Source: Burkholderiales bacterium (GTDB lineage Bacteria; Pseudomonadota; Gammaproteobacteria; Burkholderiales; Casimicrobiaceae). Taken from it: a stretch of 64,000 nt of DNA. This document shows, piece by piece, positions 46,191-55,675 of this stretch (position 1 is the stretch's first letter; every line of letters begins with the position of its first letter). The stretch is from positions 310,001-374,000 of the forward strand of contig JADZDD010000025.1 of assembly GCA_020851235.1 (NCBI GenBank). Reading direction: 5' to 3'. The notes beneath the pieces were generated by a model. That model was not told where the DNA came from. It saw nothing but the letters and a program-made list of their open reading frames with translations, and did no database searches. The position numbers were made by a program, and so were the translations under genes.

Positions 46191-46619
46191 ATGTCCATGT
46201 CCATAGCCAAGCCGACCGCCGATCCCGAGGTGATGGTGGAGATGAACACCACGCCGCTCATCGACGTGATGCTCGTGCTGCTCGTGATGCTCATCATCAC
46301 GCTGCCGATCCAGCTCCACTCGGTGAACCTCAACATGCCGATCGGCAATCCGCCGCCGCCGCTCATCAAGCCCGAGGTCGTCAAGCTCGACATCGACGCC
46401 ACCGGTACGATCTACTGGAACGGCGAGGCGGTGCCGGATCGGCAGGCGCTCGAGGAGCACATCCTCCGGGCGGCCAACACGTCGGTGCAGCCGGAAGTGC
46501 ACCTGCGTCCGGACAAGAGTGCGAAGTACGCTGTCGTCGCCGGGGTCATGGCCACGGCGCAAAGGCTCGGTCTCACCAAGATCGGGATCGTCGGCAGCGA
46601 GCAGTTCATCAACGACTAG
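46191..46619 (+). CDS. exbD: Biopolymer transport protein ExbD (copy 2)
   Basis: EMNTTPLIDVMLVLLVMLIITLPIQLHSVNLNMP. Confidence 0.92.
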   Translation: MSMSIAKPTADPEVMVEMNTTPLIDVMLVLLVMLIITLPIQLHSVNLNMPIGNPPPPLIKPEVVKLDIDATGTIYWNGEAVPDRQALEEHILRAANTSVQPEVHLRPDKSAKYAVVAGVMATAQRLGLTKIGIVGSEQFIND

Positions 46620-46669
46620 CGTCGCGACGGCGCGCGATCCGCGCCACGCGCCGCTACTGCGGAGCTCAC

Positions 46670-47338
46670 ATGGATTACGCGAGACAGCAGCGCGACCCGG
46701 GGCGACACCTGCTTGGGATCGGTTTCGTCATCCTCGTCCACGTTCTCGTCATCTGGGCGCTGCTTTCGGGCCTGGGCCAGGGCGTGATCCAGATCATCAA
46801 GAAGCCGCTCAACGCGACGATCATCGAGGAGATCAAGCTCCCGCCGCCGCCGCCGCCGCCCCCGCCGCCGCCGCCGAAGAAGATCATCGAGCCGCCGAAG
46901 GTGCAGCCGCCCATCGAGACCTACGTTCCGCCGCCCGACGTTCCCGTGCCGGCCCCGGTCGAGGCGCCGCCGATCTCCGTGGTGACGCCGGTCGCGCCGA
47001 CGCAGCCGCACGTGATCGCGCCGCCACCGCCGGTGGCAGCACCGCCGGCACCGCCGGCGCCACCGAAGCCGGCGATTCGCCGTGGCATCGTCAAGATCGC
47101 CGGTGACGATCCGACGTATCCGCGCGAGGCGATCCGCAGCGGCGTCGACAAGGGGCGCGTGGTCGCCCGGCTGCAGATCGACGAGAGCGGCAACGTGACC
47201 GAGGTCAAGATCATCGTCTCCGAGCCGCCGCGGGTCTTCGACAAGGCCGTTCGCGCTGCGCTCGAGACGTGGAAGTTCAAGCCCGAGAACGAAAAATACG
47301 TGGGCGAGGTGGAGATCAACTTCAATCTGAAGGATTAG
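46670..47338 (+). CDS. tonB: Energy transducer TonB
   Basis: N-terminal TM, Pro-rich linker, C-terminal TYPREAIRSGVDKGRVVARLQIDESGNVTEVKIIVSEPPRVFDKAVRAALETWKFKP. Confidence 0.92.
   Translation: MDYARQQRDPGRHLLGIGFVILVHVLVIWALLSGLGQGVIQIIKKPLNATIIEEIKLPPPPPPPPPPPPKKIIEPPKVQPPIETYVPPPDVPVPAPVEAPPISVVTPVAPTQPHVIAPPPPVAAPPAPPAPPKPAIRRGIVKIAGDDPTYPREAIRSGVDKGRVVARLQIDESGNVTEVKIIVSEPPRVFDKAVRAALETWKFKPENEKYVGEVEINFNLKD
46841..46876 (+). repeat. (CCG)n-type microsatellite encoding 12 consecutive prolines in TonB
   Basis: ccgccgccgccgccgccgcccccgccgccgccgccg. Confidence 0.9.
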
Positions 47339-49416
47339 TGGACGGCATCGTCGACCTCGCGCGGCGCGCCGCCGTTCACCATCGCGCCGGCGAGCTTGCG
47401 CAGGCGATCGCGCTCTACGACGCGATCCTCGCGCGCGCGCCGCACGACGCGCACGCGCTGCACCATTCGGGTGTGGCGTTCTTCCAGCAGGGCGACTACG
47501 CGAAGGCGCTCGACCGGCTGCGTGCCTCGGTCAACACCGACGGGTCGAATGCCGACGCGTGGGCGAACCTGGGCCTCCTCCTGACGACGATCGGGCATCA
47601 TCGCGCTGCGGTCGAGACCTACGAGCGCGCCGTCGCGCTCGATCCCGCGCCGGAGATCCTCGTCAACATGGCGGCGGCACAGCTCGCCTGGGCGCAGCCG
47701 ATCGCAGCGGAGGCAACGGCGCGGCGCGTCCTCGCGCAGGACGCCACCCACGCGAAGGCCTGGTTCACGCTGGCGCTCGCCTTGCAGCCGCAAGGCCGGA
47801 TGCTCGAAGCGCTCGATGCCGCGACCCGGGCCACGGCGCTCGCACCCGGCGAAGAAGGCTACGCCGGGCTCAAGGCGCAACTCGAAACCGGGATCGGCGC
47901 CCCGGAGAAAGCGCGGGCCACACTCGACAAGGCGCTCCTGCGCGCGCCGATGTCGCGCGCCTTGCGCTTCGAACTCGCGAGCCTCCTCGAGTACAGGCTC
48001 GGCGCGCCCGAAGCGGCGCTCGCCCACTACGAGCAGGTCGTCGCGCTCGAGCCGCGCCACGGCCCGGCGCTGTCGCAACTCATCTTCCTGCGCGGACGGC
48101 TCGCCGACTGGCGCGATCGCGACGCGTGGGTGCGCCGCTACCGCGAGGCGGTGGCGGCGGGTGCGAGTGCGTTGTCGCCCTTCGCGTTGCTCGCGCTGCC
48201 GTCGACGCGGGCCGAGCAGCGCGCCTGCGCGCGCCACTGGACCGCCGCGCTCGCGGGCGAGCGCGCCCGGCCTTCGCTCGCCTCACGCGCGCGCCTGCGG
48301 ATCGGCTACCTGTCGGCCGACCTGCATACGCATGCGACGGCGTACCTCGCCGCCGGCCTCTTCGAGCAGCACGATCGGCGACACTTCGAGGTCATCGCCT
48401 ACTCGACCGGCCCCGACGACCGCTCGCCGATGCGCTCGCGGCTCGCGCGGGCGTTCGATCGCTTCGTCGACCTGTCCCACGCGCCGCCGGCCGCGGTGGC
48501 GCAGGCGATTCGCGACGATGGCGTGGACGTGCTCGTCGATCTCAAGGGACACACGCAGGACGCCACGCCGATCGTGCTCGCGCATCGACCGGCGCCGATC
48601 CAGGTGCACTACCTCGGTTATCCCGGCACGCTCGAGGGCGGCCTTTGCGACTACCTCATCGGCGATGCGATCGTCACGCCGCCGGAGCACGCCGCCGATT
48701 ACGCCGAAGCGATCGTCACGCTGCCCGGGTCGTACCAGGTCAACGACCGCACGCGACCGATCGCCGACACGCCGTCGCGCGACGCGGTCGGACTGCCGCC
48801 CTTCGGGCTGGTCTTTGCCTGCTTCAACCAGACGTACAAGATCAATCCCCAGGTCTTCGACGCGTGGGCAGGCATCCTGCGCGCGATCGATGGCTCGGTG
48901 CTGTGGCTGCTCGCCCGGCGTGCCGACGAGCCGGCGGTCGCGCACCTGCGGCGTGAGGCGACGGCCCGTGGCGTCGATCCGGCACGGCTCGTCTTCGCCT
49001 TGCATCGTCCCAACGCCGACTACCTCGCGCTGTACCGCCATGCCGATCTCTTCCTCGACACCTGGCCGTACAACGCGCATACCACCGCCAGCGACGCGTT
49101 GTGGGCGGGCTGTCCCGTGCTCACGATGCGGGGCGAGACCTTCGCGGGCCGTGTCGCCGCGAGCCTCGTCACCGCGGTGGGCCTGCCCGAACTCGTCACG
49201 GGATCGGTCGCCGAATACGTCGCGCGCGCGGTCTCGCTCGCGCGCGATCCCGGCGAACGGGAGCGCCTGCGCACGCAGCTCGCGGGTCCCGGGCGCGCGT
49301 CGCCGCTCTTCGACACGACGGCGACCACACGTGCGCTCGAGCGCGCGTACCGCGTGATGGTCGAGCAGCATCGCCGCGGCGTGCGCGAGGCCTTTACCGT
49401 CCCGCCGACGCCGTGA
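47338..49416 (+). CDS. TPR-repeat protein with O-GlcNAc transferase/SPINDLY-type (GT41-like) domain
   Basis: N-terminal TPRs (ALYDAILARAPHDAHALHHSGVAFFQQGDYAKALDRL); C-terminal RLRIGYLSADLHTHATAYLAAGLFEQHDRRHFEVIAYS...GHTQDATPIVLAHRPAPIQVHYLGYPGTLEG...LFLDTWPYNAHTTASDALWAGCPVLTMRGETFAGRVAASL. Confidence 0.9.
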   Translation: MDGIVDLARRAAVHHRAGELAQAIALYDAILARAPHDAHALHHSGVAFFQQGDYAKALDRLRASVNTDGSNADAWANLGLLLTTIGHHRAAVETYERAVALDPAPEILVNMAAAQLAWAQPIAAEATARRVLAQDATHAKAWFTLALALQPQGRMLEALDAATRATALAPGEEGYAGLKAQLETGIGAPEKARATLDKALLRAPMSRALRFELASLLEYRLGAPEAALAHYEQVVALEPRHGPALSQLIFLRGRLADWRDRDAWVRRYREAVAAGASALSPFALLALPSTRAEQRACARHWTAALAGERARPSLASRARLRIGYLSADLHTHATAYLAAGLFEQHDRRHFEVIAYSTGPDDRSPMRSRLARAFDRFVDLSHAPPAAVAQAIRDDGVDVLVDLKGHTQDATPIVLAHRPAPIQVHYLGYPGTLEGGLCDYLIGDAIVTPPEHAADYAEAIVTLPGSYQVNDRTRPIADTPSRDAVGLPPFGLVFACFNQTYKINPQVFDAWAGILRAIDGSVLWLLARRADEPAVAHLRREATARGVDPARLVFALHRPNADYLALYRHADLFLDTWPYNAHTTASDALWAGCPVLTMRGETFAGRVAASLVTAVGLPELVTGSVAEYVARAVSLARDPGERERLRTQLAGPGRASPLFDTTATTRALERAYRVMVEQHRRGVREAFTVPPTP

Positions 49417-49498
49417 ACGGGCGCGGCGCCGGCGGCGCAGCAGCCGGAGAGACGTCCGGTGTCGAGGGGTGCCGCACGCCCGGCGCGCGCGCCGGGGT

Positions 49499-49867
49499 CT
49501 AGTCGCCGTCGCGCAGGCCGTAGACGGCGGCCGCACCGGTGAGCGCGAGCAGGGCCGCGGCCGCACCGGCGAGACTCGTCAGGGACATCGGCTGGCTCGC
49601 GACGAAGCGGTACGCCTCGCGCACGGCATCGAGCATCGTCCCGGGGGCTGCCACCGCCAATCCCACCGCGGCGACCGCCCACATCGCGCCCACGATCGGC
49701 GCGCGCCACGCGGGTCGCTGCGGCGCCAGCGGCAACGCGGCGACGACACGCGCCGTGAAGCCGTCGTCGGCGACGTACGCGGACTGCGTCGCATGAGCGT
49801 CGGCCGCGAGGATCGCGTCGAGCCAGTCGTGGCGATCGGGGGGCGGATGGCGTTCGATCGACGTCAT
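49499..49867 (-). CDS. Small membrane protein, possible anti-sigma/accessory factor of the upstream ECF sigma
   Basis: Cytosolic ADDGFTARVVAALP segment followed by two predicted TM helices; overlaps sigma factor stop by 4 bp. Confidence 0.6.
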   Translation of the reverse strand: MTSIERHPPPDRHDWLDAILAADAHATQSAYVADDGFTARVVAALPLAPQRPAWRAPIVGAMWAVAAVGLAVAAPGTMLDAVREAYRFVASQPMSLTSLAGAAAALLALTGAAAVYGLRDGD

Positions 49868-50442
49868 GATGCGTAGGCCGAAAGCGCTGCCTTCAGGCGT
49901 TCCTTGCCGCGCAGCACGTGGGTCTTGACCGTGCCGACCGGACATCCGAGCACGTAGGCAGCTTCCTCGTGAGTGAGGTCATTATGGTAGCACTGCACGA
50001 TCGCCGCCCGCTCGGCGGGAGGCAGTGCGGCGAGTGCACGCTCGACATCGAGCTTGAGCACTGCCGCGCGAGCGTGGTCGCCCTGCGTGGCGTCGCCATC
50101 GGTGATCGCCTCGTCGTCTTCACTGGCCACGTCGTCCACGTGATCGCCCAGGAGTTCCGCCTTGCGCTTGCGCGCGTCGGCGAGCCAGCAGTTGGTCGCG
50201 ATGCGATACAGCCATGTCGAGAAGCGCGCTTCCTGGCGGAACGTGGCGAGCTTGCGCCAGGCGAGCACGAACGTTTCCTGCGCGAGATCGTCGGCAAGCG
50301 CGTGATTGCCCGCCGTGAGCTTGCGCAGGCACGCGCGCACGGTCGACTGGTGGCGCCGCACGAGTTCCGCGAAGGCATGCTGATCCTGCGCCACGAGCGC
50401 GCGCGCGATGAGCTGCGCATCGGTGAGCGCGGGACTGGGCAT
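49864..50442 (-). CDS. RNA polymerase ECF sigma factor
   Basis: LVRRHQSTVRACLRKLTAGNHALADDLAQETFVLAWRKLATFRQEARFSTWLYRIATNCWLADARKRK; region 4 LPPAERAAIVQCYHNDLTHEEAAYVLGCPVGTVKTHVLRGKERL. Confidence 0.93.
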   Translation of the reverse strand: MPSPALTDAQLIARALVAQDQHAFAELVRRHQSTVRACLRKLTAGNHALADDLAQETFVLAWRKLATFRQEARFSTWLYRIATNCWLADARKRKAELLGDHVDDVASEDDEAITDGDATQGDHARAAVLKLDVERALAALPPAERAAIVQCYHNDLTHEEAAYVLGCPVGTVKTHVLRGKERLKAALSAYAS

Positions 50443-50519
50443 GGACTAGATGCGGGCCGGCGACACGAAAAGGCACGGACATGGCGTGATCACCCGGCGG
50501 CGCGCGTCATCCGCGGCGA

Positions 50520-51407
50520 TCACTCGGGGTTGCGCTCGGACGTCGTTGCCGGCGTGCGCAGCACGTCGACGGCCTGCGCGGTCTGCCGCTCCTCGAAGTA
50601 CCAGAGCGCGACGTAACCCGCGCCGACGAAGAGCAGGACGAGTCCGATCCAGCCGGGGCGACCGTCGTCGATGATGGCGTGCAGCGAAAGGGCGAGGCCC
50701 ACGGCGCCCATGACCACGCCCTTGCGCAGATCCGACCACGCCGCACGCTTGGCCAGGACCTGGACCTGCTCGGCCGGGGGCAACGCGCTCGCGGCACGCG
50801 CGAGCGTCGTGTCGGGGCGTCCGCCGGCCAAGGTCTGCAACGCCGCTGCGGGTGGCACGACGCCTTTCTCGGCGAGCTTCAGCATCGTCTCGTTGTGCAT
50901 GCGCGTGCGGCGAATCTTGTACCAGATGACGAGCGCGATGATGAGGATGGGCGTGAGGAAGACGATGAAGACGACGCCGGCGACGAACGACGACAGTCCC
51001 GGCACGTGGTCGTCGAACGTATCGCCGCGGGTGCGGTCGGGGTCACGGTCGGCGACATCGGCTTCCTCGTCGGCGGGAGGCGGCACCGCGGCGCCGCGCG
51101 CTTCCCGCGCGATCTCGCGGCGCGCCTCACGTGCCGCCTCGCGGATCGCGTCGGCGATCTCGCGGGTGGCGGCCCTGGACTCGGTGGACGAGGCGTCCGG
51201 GGCAGGCGCGGCCGGCGGGGTGGGCAACGAGGGCGGCGCCGGGACCGCCGGGGGCGGCGGGATCGCGGGCGATGCGTCGGGCGCCGGTGGCGTTTGCGGT
51301 GCGGCATGCGCCGGGGTCGCGTGCGGCAGCGCGGCGAGGACCACGGCCGCGAGCAGCGCGCCGCACAGGGTGAGGCGGCGGACGGAAGGCGGCAGCGCGT
51401 GCGTCAT
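50520..51407 (-). CDS. Predicted exported/membrane protein with DUF6249-like region
   Basis: Signal peptide, Pro/Ala-rich segment, TM helix FVAGVVFIVFLTPILIIALVIWYKIRRTRMHNETMLKLAEKGVVPP, two further TM helices. Confidence 0.65.
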   Translation of the reverse strand: MTHALPPSVRRLTLCGALLAAVVLAALPHATPAHAAPQTPPAPDASPAIPPPPAVPAPPSLPTPPAAPAPDASSTESRAATREIADAIREAAREARREIAREARGAAVPPPADEEADVADRDPDRTRGDTFDDHVPGLSSFVAGVVFIVFLTPILIIALVIWYKIRRTRMHNETMLKLAEKGVVPPAAALQTLAGGRPDTTLARAASALPPAEQVQVLAKRAAWSDLRKGVVMGAVGLALSLHAIIDDGRPGWIGLVLLFVGAGYVALWYFEERQTAQAVDVLRTPATTSERNPE

Positions 51408-51689
51408 GGGATCTCCATCGATCGGGATGAGCATTGGATGCACGAGCCGCCCCTTCCGGATTCGCGATGCCGTCGTCGCGACGTGACCGGCGCATGCGTC
51501 GGTGCCGTTGGCGCCCGGCTGGACCCCTCCGGATACGGCGCGCCGCAAGGGGAGTCGCGGGGCGTCACCCGCGGGGACGCATGCTACTATCGCCGGCGCG
51601 TTCCGTCATGCGGCGATCCGGGGCGCGGCGCGCGGCCCGCCGAAGTCGCCCTCGCTGGTCGCCGCGATTCTCGTCGGTTCCATCGCCCT

Positions 51690-54125
51690 TTGCGCCGCTC
51701 CATCGTCCTGACTTCCGCCCTCGGGGCAGCGTTGGCTGCTGTCGCGTCGTGGGCGCGTCGAAGCGTTGCGTGGAGTGTCGTCGTCGGCTGCGTCGTGCTC
51801 GCGCTGCCGGTCGCGGCGCAGGACGACACGGTGACGCTCAATTTCGTCAACGCCGACATCGAGTCGGTCGTGAAGGCGGTCTCCGAGATCACCGGCCGCA
51901 ACTTCATCCTCGACCCCAAGATCAAGGGCACGGTCAACATCATCTCGGCGCGCCCGGTGCCGAAGAGCCTCGTCTATCCGACGCTCCTTTCGGCGCTGCG
52001 CCTGCAGGGCGTGGCTGCGGTCGAGGGCAACGGCGTCACCAAGCTCGTGCTCGAGGTCGATGCGAAGATGCACGGCTCGGACGTCGGGCGGGGTGGCGTC
52101 GGCGGCGGCGATCGTCTCACCACGCAGGTCATCACGCTGCGCCACGAATCCGCGACACAGATGGTCGCCGTGCTGCGCCCGCTCATCACGCCGAACAACA
52201 CGATCGCGGCGTTTCCCGCGACCAACGCGATCGTCATCACCGACTACGCGGAGAACCTGCGCCGGCTCGAAAAGGTCATCGCCTCGCTCGACCAGCCGCC
52301 CGCGGGCGAGCCCATCGTGGTGAGGCTCAGGTACGCGTCGGCGCTCGATCTCGTGCCGCTCGTGCAGCGCCTGCTCGGTGCCGAGGCGAGCACGGGGGCG
52401 GGCGCCGCGCCGGGTGCGCCGGGTGAGGCCGCGCAGCAGCGCGTCACCATCGTGGCCGATCCGCGCAGCAACAGCGTCATGTTGCGCTCGGAGAATTCGG
52501 CACGCGCGGCGCGCGTGAAGGCGCTGTTCGAGGAACTCGACACACCAGGGCGCCCCGGCGGCAACATGTTCATCGTGTACCTCAAGAACGCCGAGGCGGC
52601 CAAGGTCGCGCAGACGCTGCGTGCGCTCATGAGCGGCGGCGCCGACATCGCGCCGGCACCGACGACGCCGTCGGCGATCGGCAATCAGTTGGGCGCTGCC
52701 ACGACCGGCGGCTCGGGTTCGGGCCTGGGTGGCGCTGCGGCGCCGGCGGCGCCGCCGACCTCGTCGAATCCGTTCGTGGCCGCGGCCGGCGGCGGCGCGC
52801 TGTCCGGGGGACTCACGATCCAGGCCGATACCGCGACCAACGCGCTCGTCATCATGGGCCCCGAGCCGCTGTACAACAATCTGCGCACGATCATCGAGCG
52901 ACTCGACGTGCGGCGTGCGCAGGTCTTCGTCGAGGCGCTGATCGTCGAGGTCGCCGCCGACAAGGCGGCCGAGTTCGGCATCCAGTGGCAGTTCCTGCAA
53001 GGGCTCGGTCGCGACGGCGTGCAAGGTTTCGGCGGCACCAACTTCGGCGCGCGCGACAGCGGCAACAACATCATTGCAGGCTCGGTCGACATCACGAGCC
53101 TGGGTCAGGGGCTGAACGCCGGCATCGTCAACGGGACGATCTCGCTGCCGGGGATCGGCACGCTCTACAACCTCGCCTTCCTCGCCCGCGCGCTGGAGCA
53201 GACGACCGGCGCCAACATCCTGTCCACACCGACGCTGCTCACGCTGGACAACGAGGAGGCGCGCATCATCGTCGGGCAGAACGTCCCCTTCGTGACCGGG
53301 CAGTACGCGACGACCGGATCGGCCTCGACGGTACAGCCGTTCCAGACGATCGAGCGACGCGACATCGGCGTGATGCTGCGCGTGAAGCCGCAGATTACCG
53401 AGGGGGGGACGATTCGCCTCGTCGTCTACCAGGAGGTTTCGCGCGTCGAGTCGTTCTCGACCACGACGGGGCTCGTGCTGTCGAAGCGCGCGCTCGAGTC
53501 GTCGGTGATCGTCGACGACAAGCAGGTGGCGGTGCTGGGCGGCCTCATCCAGGACAGCTTTTCCGACGGCTCGGATCGCGTGCCGGTCCTGGGCGACTTG
53601 CCGGTGCTGGGGTCGCTCTTCCGCTACGACCAGCGCAAGCGGCAGAAGGTGAACCTGCTCATCTTTCTCAAGCCCACCGTGGTGCGTACCGACTGGCAGG
53701 GCAAGGCGATCACCTCCGAGCGCTACGACTACATCATGAACGAGCAGCAGCGGAGCCGCCCGGAGTTCCGCTATTTCTGGCAGGACCAGAGCGTGCCATC
53801 GTTGCCCACCGAAGGTGCGATGCCGGGCACGCGCGCCGGCGAGACGCCGAGCACGGTGTCGCCGTTGCCGCCCGCGGATACGCCACTGCTGCCCGGACCG
53901 ATAACGGCGGGCAAGCCCACGCCGTCACCGACGGCACCGGGGGCGGCGATCCCCGGATTGGCGCCGGTCCAGCCATCGCCGGGTGCTCCGGCACCGGTGC
54001 AGGTCCCTCCGTCGCCGACAACGGGGCCTGTCGTCGCGCCACCCGCTTCGGCGCCGATCCAGGAATCGTCGCCCGCGCCGGCGAGGGGTTCGACCGGTCC
54101 CGGCGGGTGGACACCGGGGCAATAG
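51690..54125 (+). CDS. gspD: Type II secretion system secretin GspD
   Basis: VTLNFVNADIESVVKAVSEITGRNFILDPKIKGTVNIISARPVPKSLVYPTLLSALRLQG; secretin domain VPVLGDLPVLGSLFRYDQRKRQKVNLLIFLKPTVVR; TTG start (51690) inferred. Confidence 0.92.
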   Translation: MRRSIVLTSALGAALAAVASWARRSVAWSVVVGCVVLALPVAAQDDTVTLNFVNADIESVVKAVSEITGRNFILDPKIKGTVNIISARPVPKSLVYPTLLSALRLQGVAAVEGNGVTKLVLEVDAKMHGSDVGRGGVGGGDRLTTQVITLRHESATQMVAVLRPLITPNNTIAAFPATNAIVITDYAENLRRLEKVIASLDQPPAGEPIVVRLRYASALDLVPLVQRLLGAEASTGAGAAPGAPGEAAQQRVTIVADPRSNSVMLRSENSARAARVKALFEELDTPGRPGGNMFIVYLKNAEAAKVAQTLRALMSGGADIAPAPTTPSAIGNQLGAATTGGSGSGLGGAAAPAAPPTSSNPFVAAAGGGALSGGLTIQADTATNALVIMGPEPLYNNLRTIIERLDVRRAQVFVEALIVEVAADKAAEFGIQWQFLQGLGRDGVQGFGGTNFGARDSGNNIIAGSVDITSLGQGLNAGIVNGTISLPGIGTLYNLAFLARALEQTTGANILSTPTLLTLDNEEARIIVGQNVPFVTGQYATTGSASTVQPFQTIERRDIGVMLRVKPQITEGGTIRLVVYQEVSRVESFSTTTGLVLSKRALESSVIVDDKQVAVLGGLIQDSFSDGSDRVPVLGDLPVLGSLFRYDQRKRQKVNLLIFLKPTVVRTDWQGKAITSERYDYIMNEQQRSRPEFRYFWQDQSVPSLPTEGAMPGTRAGETPSTVSPLPPADTPLLPGPITAGKPTPSPTAPGAAIPGLAPVQPSPGAPAPVQVPPSPTTGPVVAPPASAPIQESSPAPARGSTGPGGWTPGQ

Positions 54126-54147
54126 CGCGCCCCGCGCGGTCCCGCCC

Positions 54148-55662
54148 ATGAGCGCAAGGTCGGACGCCACCGCCACCACGGCGCTCGTCGCGCAGATTCC
54201 CTACGCCTTCGCCCGCCTGCACGGCGTGCTCGTCGCGGGTCTCGACGGCGACGCCGTCGTCGTGCTGCTGCGTCCCGATGCCACCGCCGAGGGACTCGCC
54301 GAGATCAGGCGCGTGTTGCAGCGCGACCTCGTCACGCGCGCGATCGACGCCGAGACGTTTGCCCAGGAGCTTGCGCATCGCTACAACCAGGGCGCGCCGG
54401 CGAGCGCGGCGCAGGTGGCGAGCGACCTCGCGCGCGAAGGCGACCTCGCGCGTCTCATGCAGGAGCTGCCGGTCACCGAGGACCTGCTCGACGACAGCGC
54501 GCAGGCGCCGGTCATCCGGATGATCAATGCGCTCCTCCTGCAGGCGCTGCGCGAACGGGCGTCGGACCTGCATTTCGAGCCCTACGAGACGCGATCGGTC
54601 GTGCGCTTTCGCATCGACGGCGTCCTGCGCGATGCGCTCGAGCCGCCGCGGGCGTTGCACGCGGCACTCGTGTCGCGCCTGAAGATCATGGCGAGCCTCG
54701 ACATCGCCGAGCGCCGGCTGCCGCAGGATGGTCGCATCTCGCTCAAGCTGGGTGACAAGCAGGTCGACGTGCGCGTATCGACGTTGCCGACCGGACCGGG
54801 CGAGCGCGTCGTGCTGCGCCTGCTCGACAAGGAAGCCGCACGGCTCGACCTCGCCGCACTCGGGATGAGCGACGCGACGCGCGACGGCGTCGATCGCCTC
54901 ATCCGCGAGCCGCACGGCATCGTGCTCGTCACGGGTCCGACCGGATCGGGCAAGACGACGACGCTGTACGCCGCGCTGTCGCGGCTGCCGCGCGGTGCGG
55001 TCAATACGATGACCGTCGAGGATCCGATCGAGTACGCGCTCGACGGCGTCGCGCAGACGCAAGTCAATCCGCGCATCGAACTCGACTTCGCGCGCGCGCT
55101 GCGCGCGATCCTGCGCCAGGATCCCGATGTCATCATGATTGGCGAGATCCGCGACCTCGAGACGGCGCAGATCGCGGTGCAGGCCTCGCTCACCGGCCAC
55201 CTCGTGCTTGCCACGCTGCACACCAACGATGCGGCGAGCGCCGTGACGCGCCTCGCGGACATGGGGGTCGAGCCCTACCTCCTCGCGTCGAGCCTGCAGG
55301 GCGTGCTCGCGCAGCGCCTGGTGCGCACGCTGTGCCCCGCGTGCCGGATCCAGGCGGCGCCCACGCCGGGCGAGGTCCGGCTCGTCACCGCACTCGGCCT
55401 TCCGGCGACGACGCAGGTGGCGAGCGCGTCCGGGTGCGAGCGGTGCAATCACAGTGGATTTCGCGGCCGCACGGGCGTCTACGAACTCCTCGTCGTCGAC
55501 GACGCCGTGCGACGCGCCATCCACGATGGTGCCGACGAGGCGGCGATTCGTCTCGCCGCGGAGCGCGCCGGCATGCAGGGACTTCACCGCGACGGCGCGC
55601 GCTGGATCGCGAGCGGGGCCACCTCGCTCGCCGAGCTCTTGCGCGTGACGCGCGCGCACTGA
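54148..55662 (+). CDS. gspE: Type II secretion system ATPase GspE
   Basis: VTGPTGSGKTTTLYAALSRL, DPDVIMIGEIRDLETAQIAVQASLTGHLVLATLHTNDA, CPAC...CERC zinc motif. Confidence 0.95.
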   Translation: MSARSDATATTALVAQIPYAFARLHGVLVAGLDGDAVVVLLRPDATAEGLAEIRRVLQRDLVTRAIDAETFAQELAHRYNQGAPASAAQVASDLAREGDLARLMQELPVTEDLLDDSAQAPVIRMINALLLQALRERASDLHFEPYETRSVVRFRIDGVLRDALEPPRALHAALVSRLKIMASLDIAERRLPQDGRISLKLGDKQVDVRVSTLPTGPGERVVLRLLDKEAARLDLAALGMSDATRDGVDRLIREPHGIVLVTGPTGSGKTTTLYAALSRLPRGAVNTMTVEDPIEYALDGVAQTQVNPRIELDFARALRAILRQDPDVIMIGEIRDLETAQIAVQASLTGHLVLATLHTNDAASAVTRLADMGVEPYLLASSLQGVLAQRLVRTLCPACRIQAAPTPGEVRLVTALGLPATTQVASASGCERCNHSGFRGRTGVYELLVVDDAVRRAIHDGADEAAIRLAAERAGMQGLHRDGARWIASGATSLAELLRVTRAH

Positions 55663-55675
55663 TCGGGCGCGCGGC

